Assembly (NCBI GenBank): GCA_025937075.1 | Contig: JAICSD010000085.1 | Coordinates: 1 to 12,363, forward strand | Length of the DNA stretch: 12,363 nt | Reading direction: 5' to 3' | Source: Vicinamibacteria bacterium | GTDB lineage: Bacteria; Acidobacteriota; Vicinamibacteria; Vicinamibacterales; 2-12-FULL-66-21 | Part shown: positions 1 to 7,236 of the stretch, in pieces | Layout of the letters: every line of letters starts with the position of its first letter | Position numbering within the stretch: the stretch's first letter is position 1 | Made by a program: the position numbers and the translations under genes | Notes under the pieces: generated by a model | Told to the model about the DNA's origin: nothing | The model's input: only the letters and a program-made list of their open reading frames with translations | The model's database searches: none

Positions 1-182
1 ACGCGCATGCGCTCGTGCTGGCCGCGCGACGTCACGGGTTCGAGCGCCCTGCCGGCGATGGGCTGAACCTCGCCCACCCGCGCGCGCGCCGGCTGGACCG
101 ACTCGAAGCGCACGACGATCTGTCCGGCGAGCGCGCGATGGAGCGTGCGCGCCGCGCGGAAGATCGTGTCGCCTTCAGGCAC
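1..182 (-). CDS. Nei/Fpg-family DNA glycosylase, N-terminal part (cut by window edge)
   Basis: Bifunctional base-excision-repair glycosylase/AP lyase that removes oxidised bases; only about 60 N-terminal residues lie in the window. Reading from a GTG at 182-180 the protein begins MPEGDTIFRAARTLHRALAG, the hallmark N-terminus of the family: Pro2 becomes the N-terminal Schiff-base nucleophile after Met removal and Glu3 is the conserved acid. The Nei2-like sub-type fits PEGDT followed by RAARTLHRAL. The GTG overlaps the end of lhr by 8 nt (GTGCCTGA) and a GGGAG Shine-Dalgarno lies about 7 nt upstream inside lhr, so translation is probably coupled. lhr next to a nei gene is also the arrangement I recall from actinobacteria (Rv3296/Rv3297). 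Oddity: where relatives read RGKH plus hydrophobic residues, this one reads RGQHERMR, replacing the usual lysine with glutamine. The frame is open to the edge. Confidence 0.85.
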   Translation of the reverse strand, partial: MPEGDTIFRAARTLHRALAGQIVVRFESVQPARARVGEVQPIAGRALEPVTSRGQHERMR

Positions 183-3100
183 CGCGTTCTCCCGAGTACT
201 CCGTCGAGGCCGTTTCCGCGAACCCGGGCGCGCCGGCCGCCGATCGCCGCATCTGCAGACCCATCGCAGACGGATAGAAGCCGGACTCGATCAGGAACGG
301 CGTCAGCGGATGATCGGAGGGATCGCGGCCGTTGATTTCGCTGAAGAGCACGCCACCGCGGGCTTCATCTCGCGCGAGCCCCGCGAGCGCGCCGGCGAGC
401 GCTCGAGCCACGGCGGCGCGCGTGGGCTCGTCTTCAGGCATCCAGACGAGGAGCTGCCGGCCTCCGCGCGCGAGGTACGCCGCGAGCAGCCCGTTCACGA
501 GCACGACCTGTGCGCCGATCGTGCGCGTTGGCCCTCGGCCTGCGGCTTCCTCGGAGGGGACGCCGTTCTCGGCGTACGGCAGCGGCCATCGCAGCATCGT
601 TCCGTACGGGTTCGCCGGATCCGTCGCGGCCAGCACCATGACCTCCGGAACGTCCGGCAACTCGCGGAGCGATCGCAGGAGCTCGAGCGCGGCTGGCAGC
701 GCGAACTGCGTGGCGCCGACGCCGCCGACGAAGTATCCGCGTCGGATGCGCCCGGCGTCCTCGAGGGCGCGCAGCACGTCGTACACCGCACCGAATCCGC
801 CGGCAATGCCTTCGGCGGCAGCAACCTCTCGCGTCAGCACGCCATACCGTGAGAGGAGCTGCTGCGCCGTGGCCGTCGACCACTGGGTATCGGTCGCCAC
901 CGTGCCGATTCGATCCCGCAGCAGCGACCATCGGCCTTCCGCAGCAGGAGGGGCCACGCGGCGGCTGCGGAAGCTGCGTCCGCGCGACGGCTTGCGCGGG
1001 CGGCGTTCCGGCGCGCGCGTGAACGCCCGCAGCGCGTGAAACGTGTCGTTGGTGATGAGGCCCTTCCAGACGAGATCCCAGAGCGCATCGACGGTTTCAG
1101 CCGGATAGCCTCCGCCCGCCGCGTCGTGAATCGCCGCGAAGAACGACGCGCCCTGCTGCTCGAGGTGCGCCACAACGGCCTGCGCATGCGGCGACAGATC
1201 GCCCGCAGCGGAAGGACGCCAGAGCTGCGGCAGATGATCCGTGAGATACAAGGCGACGCGGCCGTCGCGGTCGCCGATCGGCTCGACACCGCGCCACACG
1301 ACTTCGCCGGCCGCACACAGGGCGTCGAGATCAGCCGTGGAATATCCCTCGACCCGCGCGGAGAGGATCTCACTCTCCAGGATGGACGCCGGCAGCGGCG
1401 CCCCCTGAAGGGTTTCCACGATATCGAGCAGTGCATCGAGGCCGGGCCGCTTGCGTGCCAATCCCTGCCACGACGTCACGAGCCGCGCACGGACGGGAGG
1501 ATCGACGGGCTCCACCTCCTTGCGAAGCTTGGCGAGCGATCGCCGCCGGATCGTCTGCAGCACGTCAGGATCACACCACTCGCGTCCTGAGCCGCCGGGC
1601 CTGAATTCACCCTCGAGGAGGCGTCCCGAGGCGTGCAGCGCTTTCAGCAGCGCATCGGCCGTCGATCGGCCGAGGCTGTACCGGGCCGCCAGCTCCGCCG
1701 AGGTGAAGGGCGCGTGCGTCCGGGCAAACCGCCGTGCGAGGTCCAGGGCCGCATCGCGGACGGGCTCGAGCAACGTTTCGGGAAGACCGACGGGCAGCGG
1801 TGTACCGAGAGCATCGCGATACCGTGCTGCGTACTCGACGGGAACGATTCGCGCATCGCCGCCGACGTTCAACGGTACGGCACGCCGATCGCGCACGAGC
1901 GCATCGATCGCGGCATCGGCAGGTATCGTCGCGCGCCCGGCGATTTCGGCGGACGTGAGGTCGCCGAGGCGCAGCAGCAAATCGTGAACGCCGTCGATCG
2001 ATTTCGCGCGATAGCGCTCGTCGATCTGCTGAAGCTGCCGCTCGGCGTCCGCGATCGCATCCGCATCGAGCAGTTCCCGCAGCTCGGCCTCGCCAAGCAG
2101 TTCCCGAAGCTGCGCCTGATCGATCGAGAGCGCTTGCGCGCGGCGCTCTGCGAGCGGCGCGTCGCCGTCGTAGATGTAGTTGGCGACGTACCCGAACAGC
2201 AGCGACGAGGCGAACGGCGACGGCATCGTGGAATCGACGGTCACGACGCGGATGTCGCGCGCCTCCACGAGGCGCAGCGTCTCCACGAGCGCCGGAATAT
2301 CGAAGGTGTCGCGCAGACACTCGCGGTACGCCTCGAGGATCATCGGGAACGATCCATACCGTGCGGCAACCGCAAGGAGATCCGCGGCGCGTTTCCGCTG
2401 CTGCCACAGCGGCGTCCTTCCGCCGGGGCGCCGGCGGGGGAGAAGCAGCGCGCGGGCGGCCGCCTCCCGGAACTTGGCGGCAAATAGTGCGGTGCCGCCC
2501 AGTTGCCGTACGACGAGCGCCTCGACTTCTTCCGGGCCAGGGATCAACAGAGACGGGTTCGGAGGCTCTTCCGTTTCCGGAAATCTCACGACGAATCCGT
2601 CGTCGGTCCACATGGTCTCGACGTCGATTCCGGTTTCCGCGCGCGCACGCTCCACCGCGGCCATCGCCCACGGCGCATGGATCCTGCCGCCGAGCGGCGA
2701 CAGCAGGCAAAGACGCCAGTCGCCGAGCTCATCACGGCACCGTTCGACGACGATCGTGCGGTCGTCCGGTACGGTGCCCGTTGCGGCTGCCTGATCGGCG
2801 AGGTAGCGGACCAGGTTGTCGGCCGCGCGCACGTCGAGGTCGTGCTGCTTGGTGAGTCGTTGCAGGGCCGCGGCGGGCGGCATCTGGCGCAGCGATCGCA
2901 CCAGCTCACCGATGTGTCGTCCGAGCTCCAGCGGCCGTCCGGGAGCATCGGCTTTCCAGAACGGCATCTTGCCGGGTTGGCCGGGGGCCGGCGAGACGAT
3001 CACGCGATCGTGCGTGATCTCCTCGATGCGCCATGAGGAGGCGCCGAGCAGAAACGTCTCGCCGACGCGGCTCTCGAAAACCATCTCCTCGTCGAGCTCG

Positions 3101-4797
3101 CCGACGCGTGCGCCGGGTCCGCGCTCCCCGATCAGGAAGACGCCGTAGAGCCCGCGATCGGGAATCGTGCCGCCGTTGACGACGGCAACGCGCTTCGCGC
3201 CTTCGCGCGCGGTCACGGCGTTCTTCAGCCGGTCCCACGTGAGGCGCGGACGCAGGTCCGCGAAATCATCGGACGGATAACGCCCCGACAGCATGTCGAG
3301 GACGCCGTCGAAGATCGTGCGGCTCAACTCCGCAAACGGCGCGGCCGATCGAACGGTCTGAAACAGCTCGTCGACGTCCCACGGCTCCATCGCGACCATC
3401 GCCACGATCTGCTGCGCGAGAACATCGAGCGGGTTTCGCGGATAGCGGCTCGCTTCGATCTTCGCCTCGTGCATCGAGCGCGTCACCGCGGCACACGCCA
3501 CCAGATCGCCTCTGAACTTGGGGACGATGATGCCGCGGCTGGGCTCATCGATCCGGTGACCGGATCGTCCGATGCGCTGCATGCCGCTGGCGACCGACGG
3601 CGGCGCCTCAATCTGAATGACGAGATCGATCGCGCCCATGTCGATGCCAAGCTCGAGCGACGAGGTCGCGATCAAACCGCGAATCTGGCCGGCCTTGAGA
3701 CGGTCTTCGATCTCGATCCGCTGCGGCCGCGCCAGCGATCCATGGTGCGCGCGTACGAGCGTCTCGCCGGCGAGCTCGTTCAGCGCCGACGCAAGGCGTT
3801 CGGCGACCCGCCGGCTGTTCACGAAGATGAGCGTGGAGCGGTGCGCCTGCACCAGCTCGAGAAGTCTCGGGTGAATAGCGCTCCAGATCGACGTGCGCGC
3901 GGCGCCTTGTGCCGCGGGGCCGCTGGGGATCTCGTCCACTTCACCGACGCGGGCCATGTCCTCGACCGGCACTTCGATTCTGAGCTCCAGCCGCTTCTTC
4001 GCGGACGTGTCGACGATCGTGACGGCCCGGTACGACGGGCTGGCACGGCCGGCCGTGAACTCGTCGTGGATCGCGGCTTCGGGATCCGGTGTCGTGCGTT
4101 TCCGGCCGTCGCGATGAGGCGTTCGCTTGGGCGGTTCAGCCCCGCCCAGGAAGCGCGCGACCTCGTCGAGCGGACGCTGGGTTGCTGAGAGCCCGATGCG
4201 CTGCGGCGCCTGCGGGGTGAGCGCCGTCAGCCGCTCCAGCGAGAGCGCGAGGTGGGCGCCGCGCTTGGTCGGCACGAGCGCATGAATCTCGTCGATGATG
4301 ACCGTTTCGATCGAGCGCAGCGCCTCGCGGGCGTTCGAGGTGAGGAGCAGGTAGAGCGATTCGGGCGTCGTGATGAGGATGTCCGCCGGTTCGCGCTGAA
4401 ACCGCGCGCGTTCCGCAGCCGGCGTATCGCCGGTGCGCACCGCGACGAGCGGCGTGTGAAACGCATCGCCGCGCGCGGCGGCACGGTTGGCGATCCCGGC
4501 GATCGGCGCCCGCAGGTTGCGCTCGACGTCGACGGCGAGCGCCTTGAGCGGAGAGACGTAGAGGATGCGGCAGCTTCCGCGCCTGCGCGATGGCGGCGGC
4601 ATCGTCATGACGCGCTTGATCGCCCAGAGGAACGCCGCCAGCGTCTTGCCGCTGCCCGTTGGCGCGAGGATCAGCGTCGATTCGCCGCGCGCGATCGCCG
4701 GCCAGCCCTGCGCCTGTGGCGGCGTGGGCGCCGCAAACGACGCGCGGAACCAGTCCGCCGCGGCGCCGTGAAACAGATCGAGGACGCTCCTGGCCAC
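175..4797 (-). CDS. lhr: Lhr-family ATP-dependent DNA helicase, long form
   Basis: Superfamily 2 3'-to-5' DNA helicase linked to DNA repair. From the GTG at 4797 it has 1540 aa, close to E. coli Lhr (about 1538) and clearly longer than Lhr-Core proteins. Helicase motifs run in order: Walker A APTGSGKT (45-52), TTPESL (143-148), DEIH box (169-172), SAT (204-206), FVNSRR (325-330), ATSSLELGID (377-386) and QRIGRSGHR (407-415). The Lhr core signature follows, with GASSWRIEEIT near 585-595 carrying the tryptophan (589) known to couple ATP use to unwinding in mycobacterial Lhr, then PFW. The long C-terminal domain retains GYVANYIYDGD and, near the end, ATDPANPYG. The frame stays open to a TTG at 4845, but that start sits inside a palindromic repeat and family proteins begin near VLDLFHGAAADWF, so GTG 4797 is preferred. 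No Shine-Dalgarno is visible at either start. The downstream glycosylase overlaps its stop by 8 nt. No broken motif seen. Confidence 0.95.
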   Translation of the reverse strand: MARSVLDLFHGAAADWFRASFAAPTPPQAQGWPAIARGESTLILAPTGSGKTLAAFLWAIKRVMTMPPPSRRRGSCRILYVSPLKALAVDVERNLRAPIAGIANRAAARGDAFHTPLVAVRTGDTPAAERARFQREPADILITTPESLYLLLTSNAREALRSIETVIIDEIHALVPTKRGAHLALSLERLTALTPQAPQRIGLSATQRPLDEVARFLGGAEPPKRTPHRDGRKRTTPDPEAAIHDEFTAGRASPSYRAVTIVDTSAKKRLELRIEVPVEDMARVGEVDEIPSGPAAQGAARTSIWSAIHPRLLELVQAHRSTLIFVNSRRVAERLASALNELAGETLVRAHHGSLARPQRIEIEDRLKAGQIRGLIATSSLELGIDMGAIDLVIQIEAPPSVASGMQRIGRSGHRIDEPSRGIIVPKFRGDLVACAAVTRSMHEAKIEASRYPRNPLDVLAQQIVAMVAMEPWDVDELFQTVRSAAPFAELSRTIFDGVLDMLSGRYPSDDFADLRPRLTWDRLKNAVTAREGAKRVAVVNGGTIPDRGLYGVFLIGERGPGARVGELDEEMVFESRVGETFLLGASSWRIEEITHDRVIVSPAPGQPGKMPFWKADAPGRPLELGRHIGELVRSLRQMPPAAALQRLTKQHDLDVRAADNLVRYLADQAAATGTVPDDRTIVVERCRDELGDWRLCLLSPLGGRIHAPWAMAAVERARAETGIDVETMWTDDGFVVRFPETEEPPNPSLLIPGPEEVEALVVRQLGGTALFAAKFREAAARALLLPRRRPGGRTPLWQQRKRAADLLAVAARYGSFPMILEAYRECLRDTFDIPALVETLRLVEARDIRVVTVDSTMPSPFASSLLFGYVANYIYDGDAPLAERRAQALSIDQAQLRELLGEAELRELLDADAIADAERQLQQIDERYRAKSIDGVHDLLLRLGDLTSAEIAGRATIPADAAIDALVRDRRAVPLNVGGDARIVPVEYAARYRDALGTPLPVGLPETLLEPVRDAALDLARRFARTHAPFTSAELAARYSLGRSTADALLKALHASGRLLEGEFRPGGSGREWCDPDVLQTIRRRSLAKLRKEVEPVDPPVRARLVTSWQGLARKRPGLDALLDIVETLQGAPLPASILESEILSARVEGYSTADLDALCAAGEVVWRGVEPIGDRDGRVALYLTDHLPQLWRPSAAGDLSPHAQAVVAHLEQQGASFFAAIHDAAGGGYPAETVDALWDLVWKGLITNDTFHALRAFTRAPERRPRKPSRGRSFRSRRVAPPAAEGRWSLLRDRIGTVATDTQWSTATAQQLLSRYGVLTREVAAAEGIAGGFGAVYDVLRALEDAGRIRRGYFVGGVGATQFALPAALELLRSLRELPDVPEVMVLAATDPANPYGTMLRWPLPYAENGVPSEEAAGRGPTRTIGAQVVLVNGLLAAYLARGGRQLLVWMPEDEPTRAAVARALAGALAGLARDEARGGVLFSEINGRDPSDHPLTPFLIESGFYPSAMGLQMRRSAAGAPGFAETASTEYSGERGA

Positions 4798-4802
4798 ACT
4801 CG

Positions 4803-4816
4803 TATTCTGTAATACT
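4803..4816. promoter_or_regulatory. Small dyad just upstream of the lhr start
   Basis: GTATT-CTGT-AATAC is a perfect 5-bp inverted repeat with a 4-nt spacer, unusually AT-rich for this window, 6 nt before the lhr GTG. Read on the minus strand it also contains TATTAC, which could be a -10 for a very short-leader lhr transcript. It could be an operator overlapping the promoter, but no matching -35 or known binding consensus was recognised, so function is inference. Confidence 0.3.
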
Positions 4817-4821
4817 TCGAT

Positions 4822-4873
4822 GCGGCTGCCGCGCAACTCGCGCAACTAAAGTTGCGCGCTACTTGCGCGCAAC
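4822..4873. repeat. Palindromic repeat cluster (copy A of a dispersed family)
   Basis: The core is CGCGCAAC (4839-4846) and its inverse GTTGCGCG (4851-4858) around TAAA, extendable to 9-bp arms with a 2-nt loop. An extra direct copy of CGCGCAACT lies at 4830-4838, and a perfect 10-bp palindrome TTGCGCGCAA lies at 4863-4872. The left flank GCGGCTGCCGCGCAACT (4822-4838) matches 16 of 17 bases of the left side of copy B at 9978-9994. It lies in the divergent spacer between lhr and the small coiled-coil gene. The organisation resembles REP-type intergenic elements; there is no T-run, so it is not a classical terminator. Confidence 0.7.
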
Positions 4874-4899
4874 GAGCCTCTGTCCTGTATCCTAAAGGT

Positions 4900-5163
4900 A
4901 TGGGAGATTCCGGAGAGGGCCTGGTCGACGCAGAGGCGCGAATTCAAGAGCAGATGGAAGAGCGCGAGGCGGATCGCCGCCGTCGCGCGAATGGGGGTCA
5001 GCCGACAGTGGATCCCGAACGGCTACGCGAAGTGGAGTCGCTGAAGCTGGCCAAGACCGAGCTGACGCGGCAGGCCACGGCCACCACGCATCCGGTGCGG
5101 AAGCAGCAAATCAACGCGGCGATCGCCGAGATCGATCGCCGCATCGGCAGCCTCAGCGCGTAA
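4900..5163 (+). CDS. Small charged coiled-coil protein, function unknown
   Basis: An 87-aa protein starting MGDSGEGLVDAEARIQEQ. It has no signal peptide or membrane segment. Two charged, probably helical stretches are visible: residues about 8-28, rich in Glu/Arg and ending in a basic RRRR run, and about 40-87, with a leucine/isoleucine heptad-like pattern in a Lys/Arg/Glu background, suggesting a coiled coil. No family was recognised. The ATG at 4900 is preferred over an upstream TTG at 4852, which lies within the palindromic repeat. An AAAGG sits only one base before the ATG, too close for a normal ribosome site, whereas TATCCT at 4888-4893 is placed where a -10 box of a leaderless transcript would be. 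It is convergent with ftsH, 88 bp apart, so the neighbours give no clue to its job. Real gene likely but not certain. Confidence 0.6.
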   Translation: MGDSGEGLVDAEARIQEQMEEREADRRRRANGGQPTVDPERLREVESLKLAKTELTRQATATTHPVRKQQINAAIAEIDRRIGSLSA

Positions 5164-5191
5164 GCGCCGGGGTCTCGCCCGCGAGCTCGAC

Positions 5192-5208
5192 GCCGCAGCG
5201 ATTGCGGC
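5192..5208. terminator. Hairpin in the convergent spacer between the small gene and ftsH
   Basis: GCCGCA (5192-5197) pairs with TGCGGC (5203-5208) around a 5-nt loop, in the 88-bp gap between two converging genes. The position suits a shared terminator, but no T-run follows on either strand, so it is only a candidate. The rest of the gap (5164-5251) shows nothing else. Confidence 0.3.
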
Positions 5209-5251
5209 TCGCACTCTTCGATTCGCTTGACGACAGCTCGGCGGGGAGGCG

Positions 5252-7090
5252 CTAGGCGACCGTCCCGCTCTGGGCGAGGAGCGCCTTGATCTCGTCGGCC
5301 TCGAGCGCTTCCTGCTCGAGGAGCGCCTCCGCGAGCAGCTTGACGGTACTGCGATTCGTCTCGAGCAGCTGCCGTGCGCGGTCGTAGCCGCCGACGAGGA
5401 TCTTCTCGATCTCCTCGTCGACACGACGCGCCGTCTGCTCGCTCATCGCGTGCGGCTTGTCGGGGTCGAAATTGTTGCCGGGCTTCCGGAATGCGCGCAT
5501 GCCGAGCGCCGACATGCCCCACTCGCAGACCATGTGCTGCGCGATGTCGGTCGCGCGTTCGATGTCGTTCGAGGCGCCGCTCGTCATGTGATTCATGAAC
5601 AGCTCCTCGGCCACGCGCCCGCCCATCAGCACTGCCACCTGCGTTTCCAGGTAGCCCTTCGTGTAGGTGTGACGATCCGCTTCCGGAAGCTGCATGGTCA
5701 CGCCCATGGCGCGGCCGCGCGGGATGATCGTGACTTTGTGCAGCGGATCCGCCATCGGCAGCAGTGCCGCCACGACAGCGTGCCCCGCCTCGTGATACGC
5801 ACAGTTCACGCGATCGAGCTCGCTCAACACGACGGAGCGGCGCTCCACGCCCATGAGGACCTTGTCGCGCGCTGCTTCCAGGTCGCTGTCGGTGACCGCC
5901 TCCCGCCCGTTGCGAGCGGCAATGAGCGCAGCTTCGTTGACCAGGTTCGCGAGATCCGCACCCGAGAATCCCGGCGTGCCGCGCGCGATCGACCGCAGAT
6001 TGACGTCGTCGGTCGTGGCGACCTTGCGCACGTGGACGCTCAGGATGGCCTCGCGTCCCTTGAGGTCCGGATTCCCGACCATCACCTGACGATCGAATCG
6101 TCCCGGCCGGAGCAGCGCGGGGTCCAGGATGTCCTGACGGTTCGTCGCCGCGATGACGACAATCCCGGTCTGCGCTTCGAATCCGTCCATCTCGACGAGG
6201 AGCTGATTGAGCGTCTGCTCGCGTTCCTCGTGGCTGAGCGAGCTGCCGCCGCGGCTGCGCCCGACAGCGTCGAGCTCGTCGATGAAGACGATGCAGGACT
6301 TGTGGCGGCGCGCGTCGCGGAACAGGCGGCGCACACGCGCGGCGCCGACGCCCGCGTACATCTCGACGAAATCGGATCCGCTCGCGAAGAGGAACGGCAC
6401 ACCCGCCTCACCGGCGATCGATCGCGCGAGCAGCGTCTTTCCGGTTCCGGGTGGGCCGATGAGCAGCACGCCTTTCGGAATGCGTCCGCCGACCGCAGTG
6501 AACCGCTGCGGATGACGAAGGAAGTCGACGATCTCCTTCACCTCGTCCTTGGCCTCGTCCACGCCGGCGACGTCCTGGAACGTGACGACCTGGTCGCCCC
6601 GCTCGGCAACCTTCGCGCGCCCGGGCGTATGGATGCGTCCGGCTGTGGTGCGATAGACGGTGAAGCCGAGCAGCGCGACGAAGGCGCCCGCAAGCGCGAG
6701 CGCGCCGCCGTTGAGCGCGCCGGGCTCGGGCGAGGGCTGCACGTCGATGCGCACGTTGCGCCGCGCGAGGTCGGTGACGAAGCTGCCGCTCGCGGCAAGA
6801 AAGTCCGGCGGGGGCACCGTGTGCGCCGCACGTCCGTCGCGCAAGGTGACGTCGATGCCACCGTCCGCGAAGCGAACCTGCGTGACCTGGCCGTGGTCTA
6901 TCTGCTGGAGGAAATCGGAGAACGCCAGCTCGGGCGGCACATCGCTGCGCCGGGCCAGGTGGACGCCGAGCCCGATCAGCACCGCGAGCGCGATGGCTGC
7001 CGGAACGTAGAAACGGGGTCGTCGAAACAGCGGTGGCAGCACAGAAATGGTCCGTTTCCCGAAGGCTGATCGGCGGGCGGCTGCGGGCAC
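5252..7090 (-). CDS. ftsH: ATP-dependent zinc metalloprotease FtsH
   Basis: Membrane-anchored AAA+ protease that extracts and degrades misfolded or regulatory membrane and cytosolic proteins. The 612 residues show the usual order: transmembrane helix 1 (about 28-46), a short extracytoplasmic domain (about 50-125), helix 2 (about 128-145), then the AAA domain with Walker A GPPGTGKT (212-219), Walker B VFIDELD (268-274) and second region of homology with RPGRFDR (328-334), and the protease domain with zinc motif HEAGH (433-437) and the third ligand Asp in SGASNDI (about 504-510). All catalytic residues are present. Length is slightly under E. coli FtsH (about 644). Oddity: the pore loop reads MYAGVG instead of the near-universal MFVGVG. 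The start is a GTG; a GGGAGG lies 16 nt upstream, rather far, so the exact start is uncertain, and an internal GTG at 7042 would still keep helix 1. It is transcribed alone, from a strong promoter candidate at 7187-7215. Confidence 0.96.
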   Translation of the reverse strand: MPAAARRSAFGKRTISVLPPLFRRPRFYVPAAIALAVLIGLGVHLARRSDVPPELAFSDFLQQIDHGQVTQVRFADGGIDVTLRDGRAAHTVPPPDFLAASGSFVTDLARRNVRIDVQPSPEPGALNGGALALAGAFVALLGFTVYRTTAGRIHTPGRAKVAERGDQVVTFQDVAGVDEAKDEVKEIVDFLRHPQRFTAVGGRIPKGVLLIGPPGTGKTLLARSIAGEAGVPFLFASGSDFVEMYAGVGAARVRRLFRDARRHKSCIVFIDELDAVGRSRGGSSLSHEEREQTLNQLLVEMDGFEAQTGIVVIAATNRQDILDPALLRPGRFDRQVMVGNPDLKGREAILSVHVRKVATTDDVNLRSIARGTPGFSGADLANLVNEAALIAARNGREAVTDSDLEAARDKVLMGVERRSVVLSELDRVNCAYHEAGHAVVAALLPMADPLHKVTIIPRGRAMGVTMQLPEADRHTYTKGYLETQVAVLMGGRVAEELFMNHMTSGASNDIERATDIAQHMVCEWGMSALGMRAFRKPGNNFDPDKPHAMSEQTARRVDEEIEKILVGGYDRARQLLETNRSTVKLLAEALLEQEALEADEIKALLAQSGTVA

Positions 7091-7111
7091 GCCACTGCCG
7101 AACAGACCTCC

Positions 7112-7130
7112 CGCCTTGCGACGTAAGGCG
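7112..7130. promoter_or_regulatory. Inverted repeat in the ftsH leader / pcs promoter region
   Basis: CGCCTT (7112-7117) and AAGGCG (7125-7130) form a 6-bp inverted repeat around a 7-nt loop. On the minus strand it would be a hairpin in the ftsH 5' untranslated region just before GGGAGG; on the plus strand it overlaps the proposed -35 box for pcs. It could be an operator or an mRNA structure; function is inference. Confidence 0.35.
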
Positions 7131-7144
7131 CGGCGGCTTCTAAT
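7116..7144 (+). promoter_or_regulatory. Candidate sigma70-type promoter for the pcs-PBP operon
   Basis: TTGCGA (7116-7121) and TCTAAT (7139-7144) are separated by 17 bp and match the consensus at 4 and 5 of 6 positions. Transcription would begin near 7151, ahead of a possible leader ORF and pcs. The element overlaps the ftsH leader on the other strand. Confidence 0.35.
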
Positions 7145-7176
7145 GAGTGAAGAAAAACACTCCGCTGGGGATTGGA

Positions 7177-7236
7177 ATGTGCTCTGATTTTACACGATGG
7201 CCGGCCGGCTGTAAACGCCGCACTCGTCAGTGGTAG
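7177..7236 (+). CDS. Possible 19-aa leader peptide ahead of pcs
   Basis: ATG at 7177 with a GGGG ribosome-binding candidate (7167-7170) 6 nt upstream opens a 19-residue frame, MCSDFTRWPAGCKRRTRQW, ending with TAG at 7234-7236. The stop region overlaps the pcs GTG (7230-7232), which itself has no visible Shine-Dalgarno. The arrangement would allow translational coupling from the leader into pcs. There is no conservation evidence and short frames arise by chance, so this is tentative. Confidence 0.25.
   Translation: MCSDFTRWPAGCKRRTRQW
7187..7215 (-). promoter_or_regulatory. Candidate sigma70-type promoter for ftsH
   Basis: On the minus strand TTTACA (7215-7210) and TAAAAT (7192-7187) are separated by exactly 17 bp, each matching the consensus at 5 of 6 positions, with TG directly before the -10. 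The start point would be near 7180, giving a leader of about 90 nt containing the inverted repeat at 7112-7130. No heat-shock sigma32-type CCCAT box was seen. Confidence 0.55.

Noticed and set aside
15..852. Plus-strand frames near the left edge (15-335, 145-852)
   Set aside because: They oppose the glycosylase N-terminus and the end of lhr, both supported by family motifs; no motif is visible in the plus-strand translations.
1607..2710. 367-codon frame on the minus strand within lhr in another frame
   Set aside because: Frame-shifted copy of lhr sequence, Arg-rich, while the lhr frame runs uninterrupted through it with recognised Lhr residues.
5450..7069. 539-codon open frame on the plus strand opposite ftsH
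   Set aside because: It lies exactly antisense to a fully motif-supported ftsH; its translation is low-complexity Arg/Asp/Glu/His-rich with no recognisable domain, as expected from third-position GC bias.
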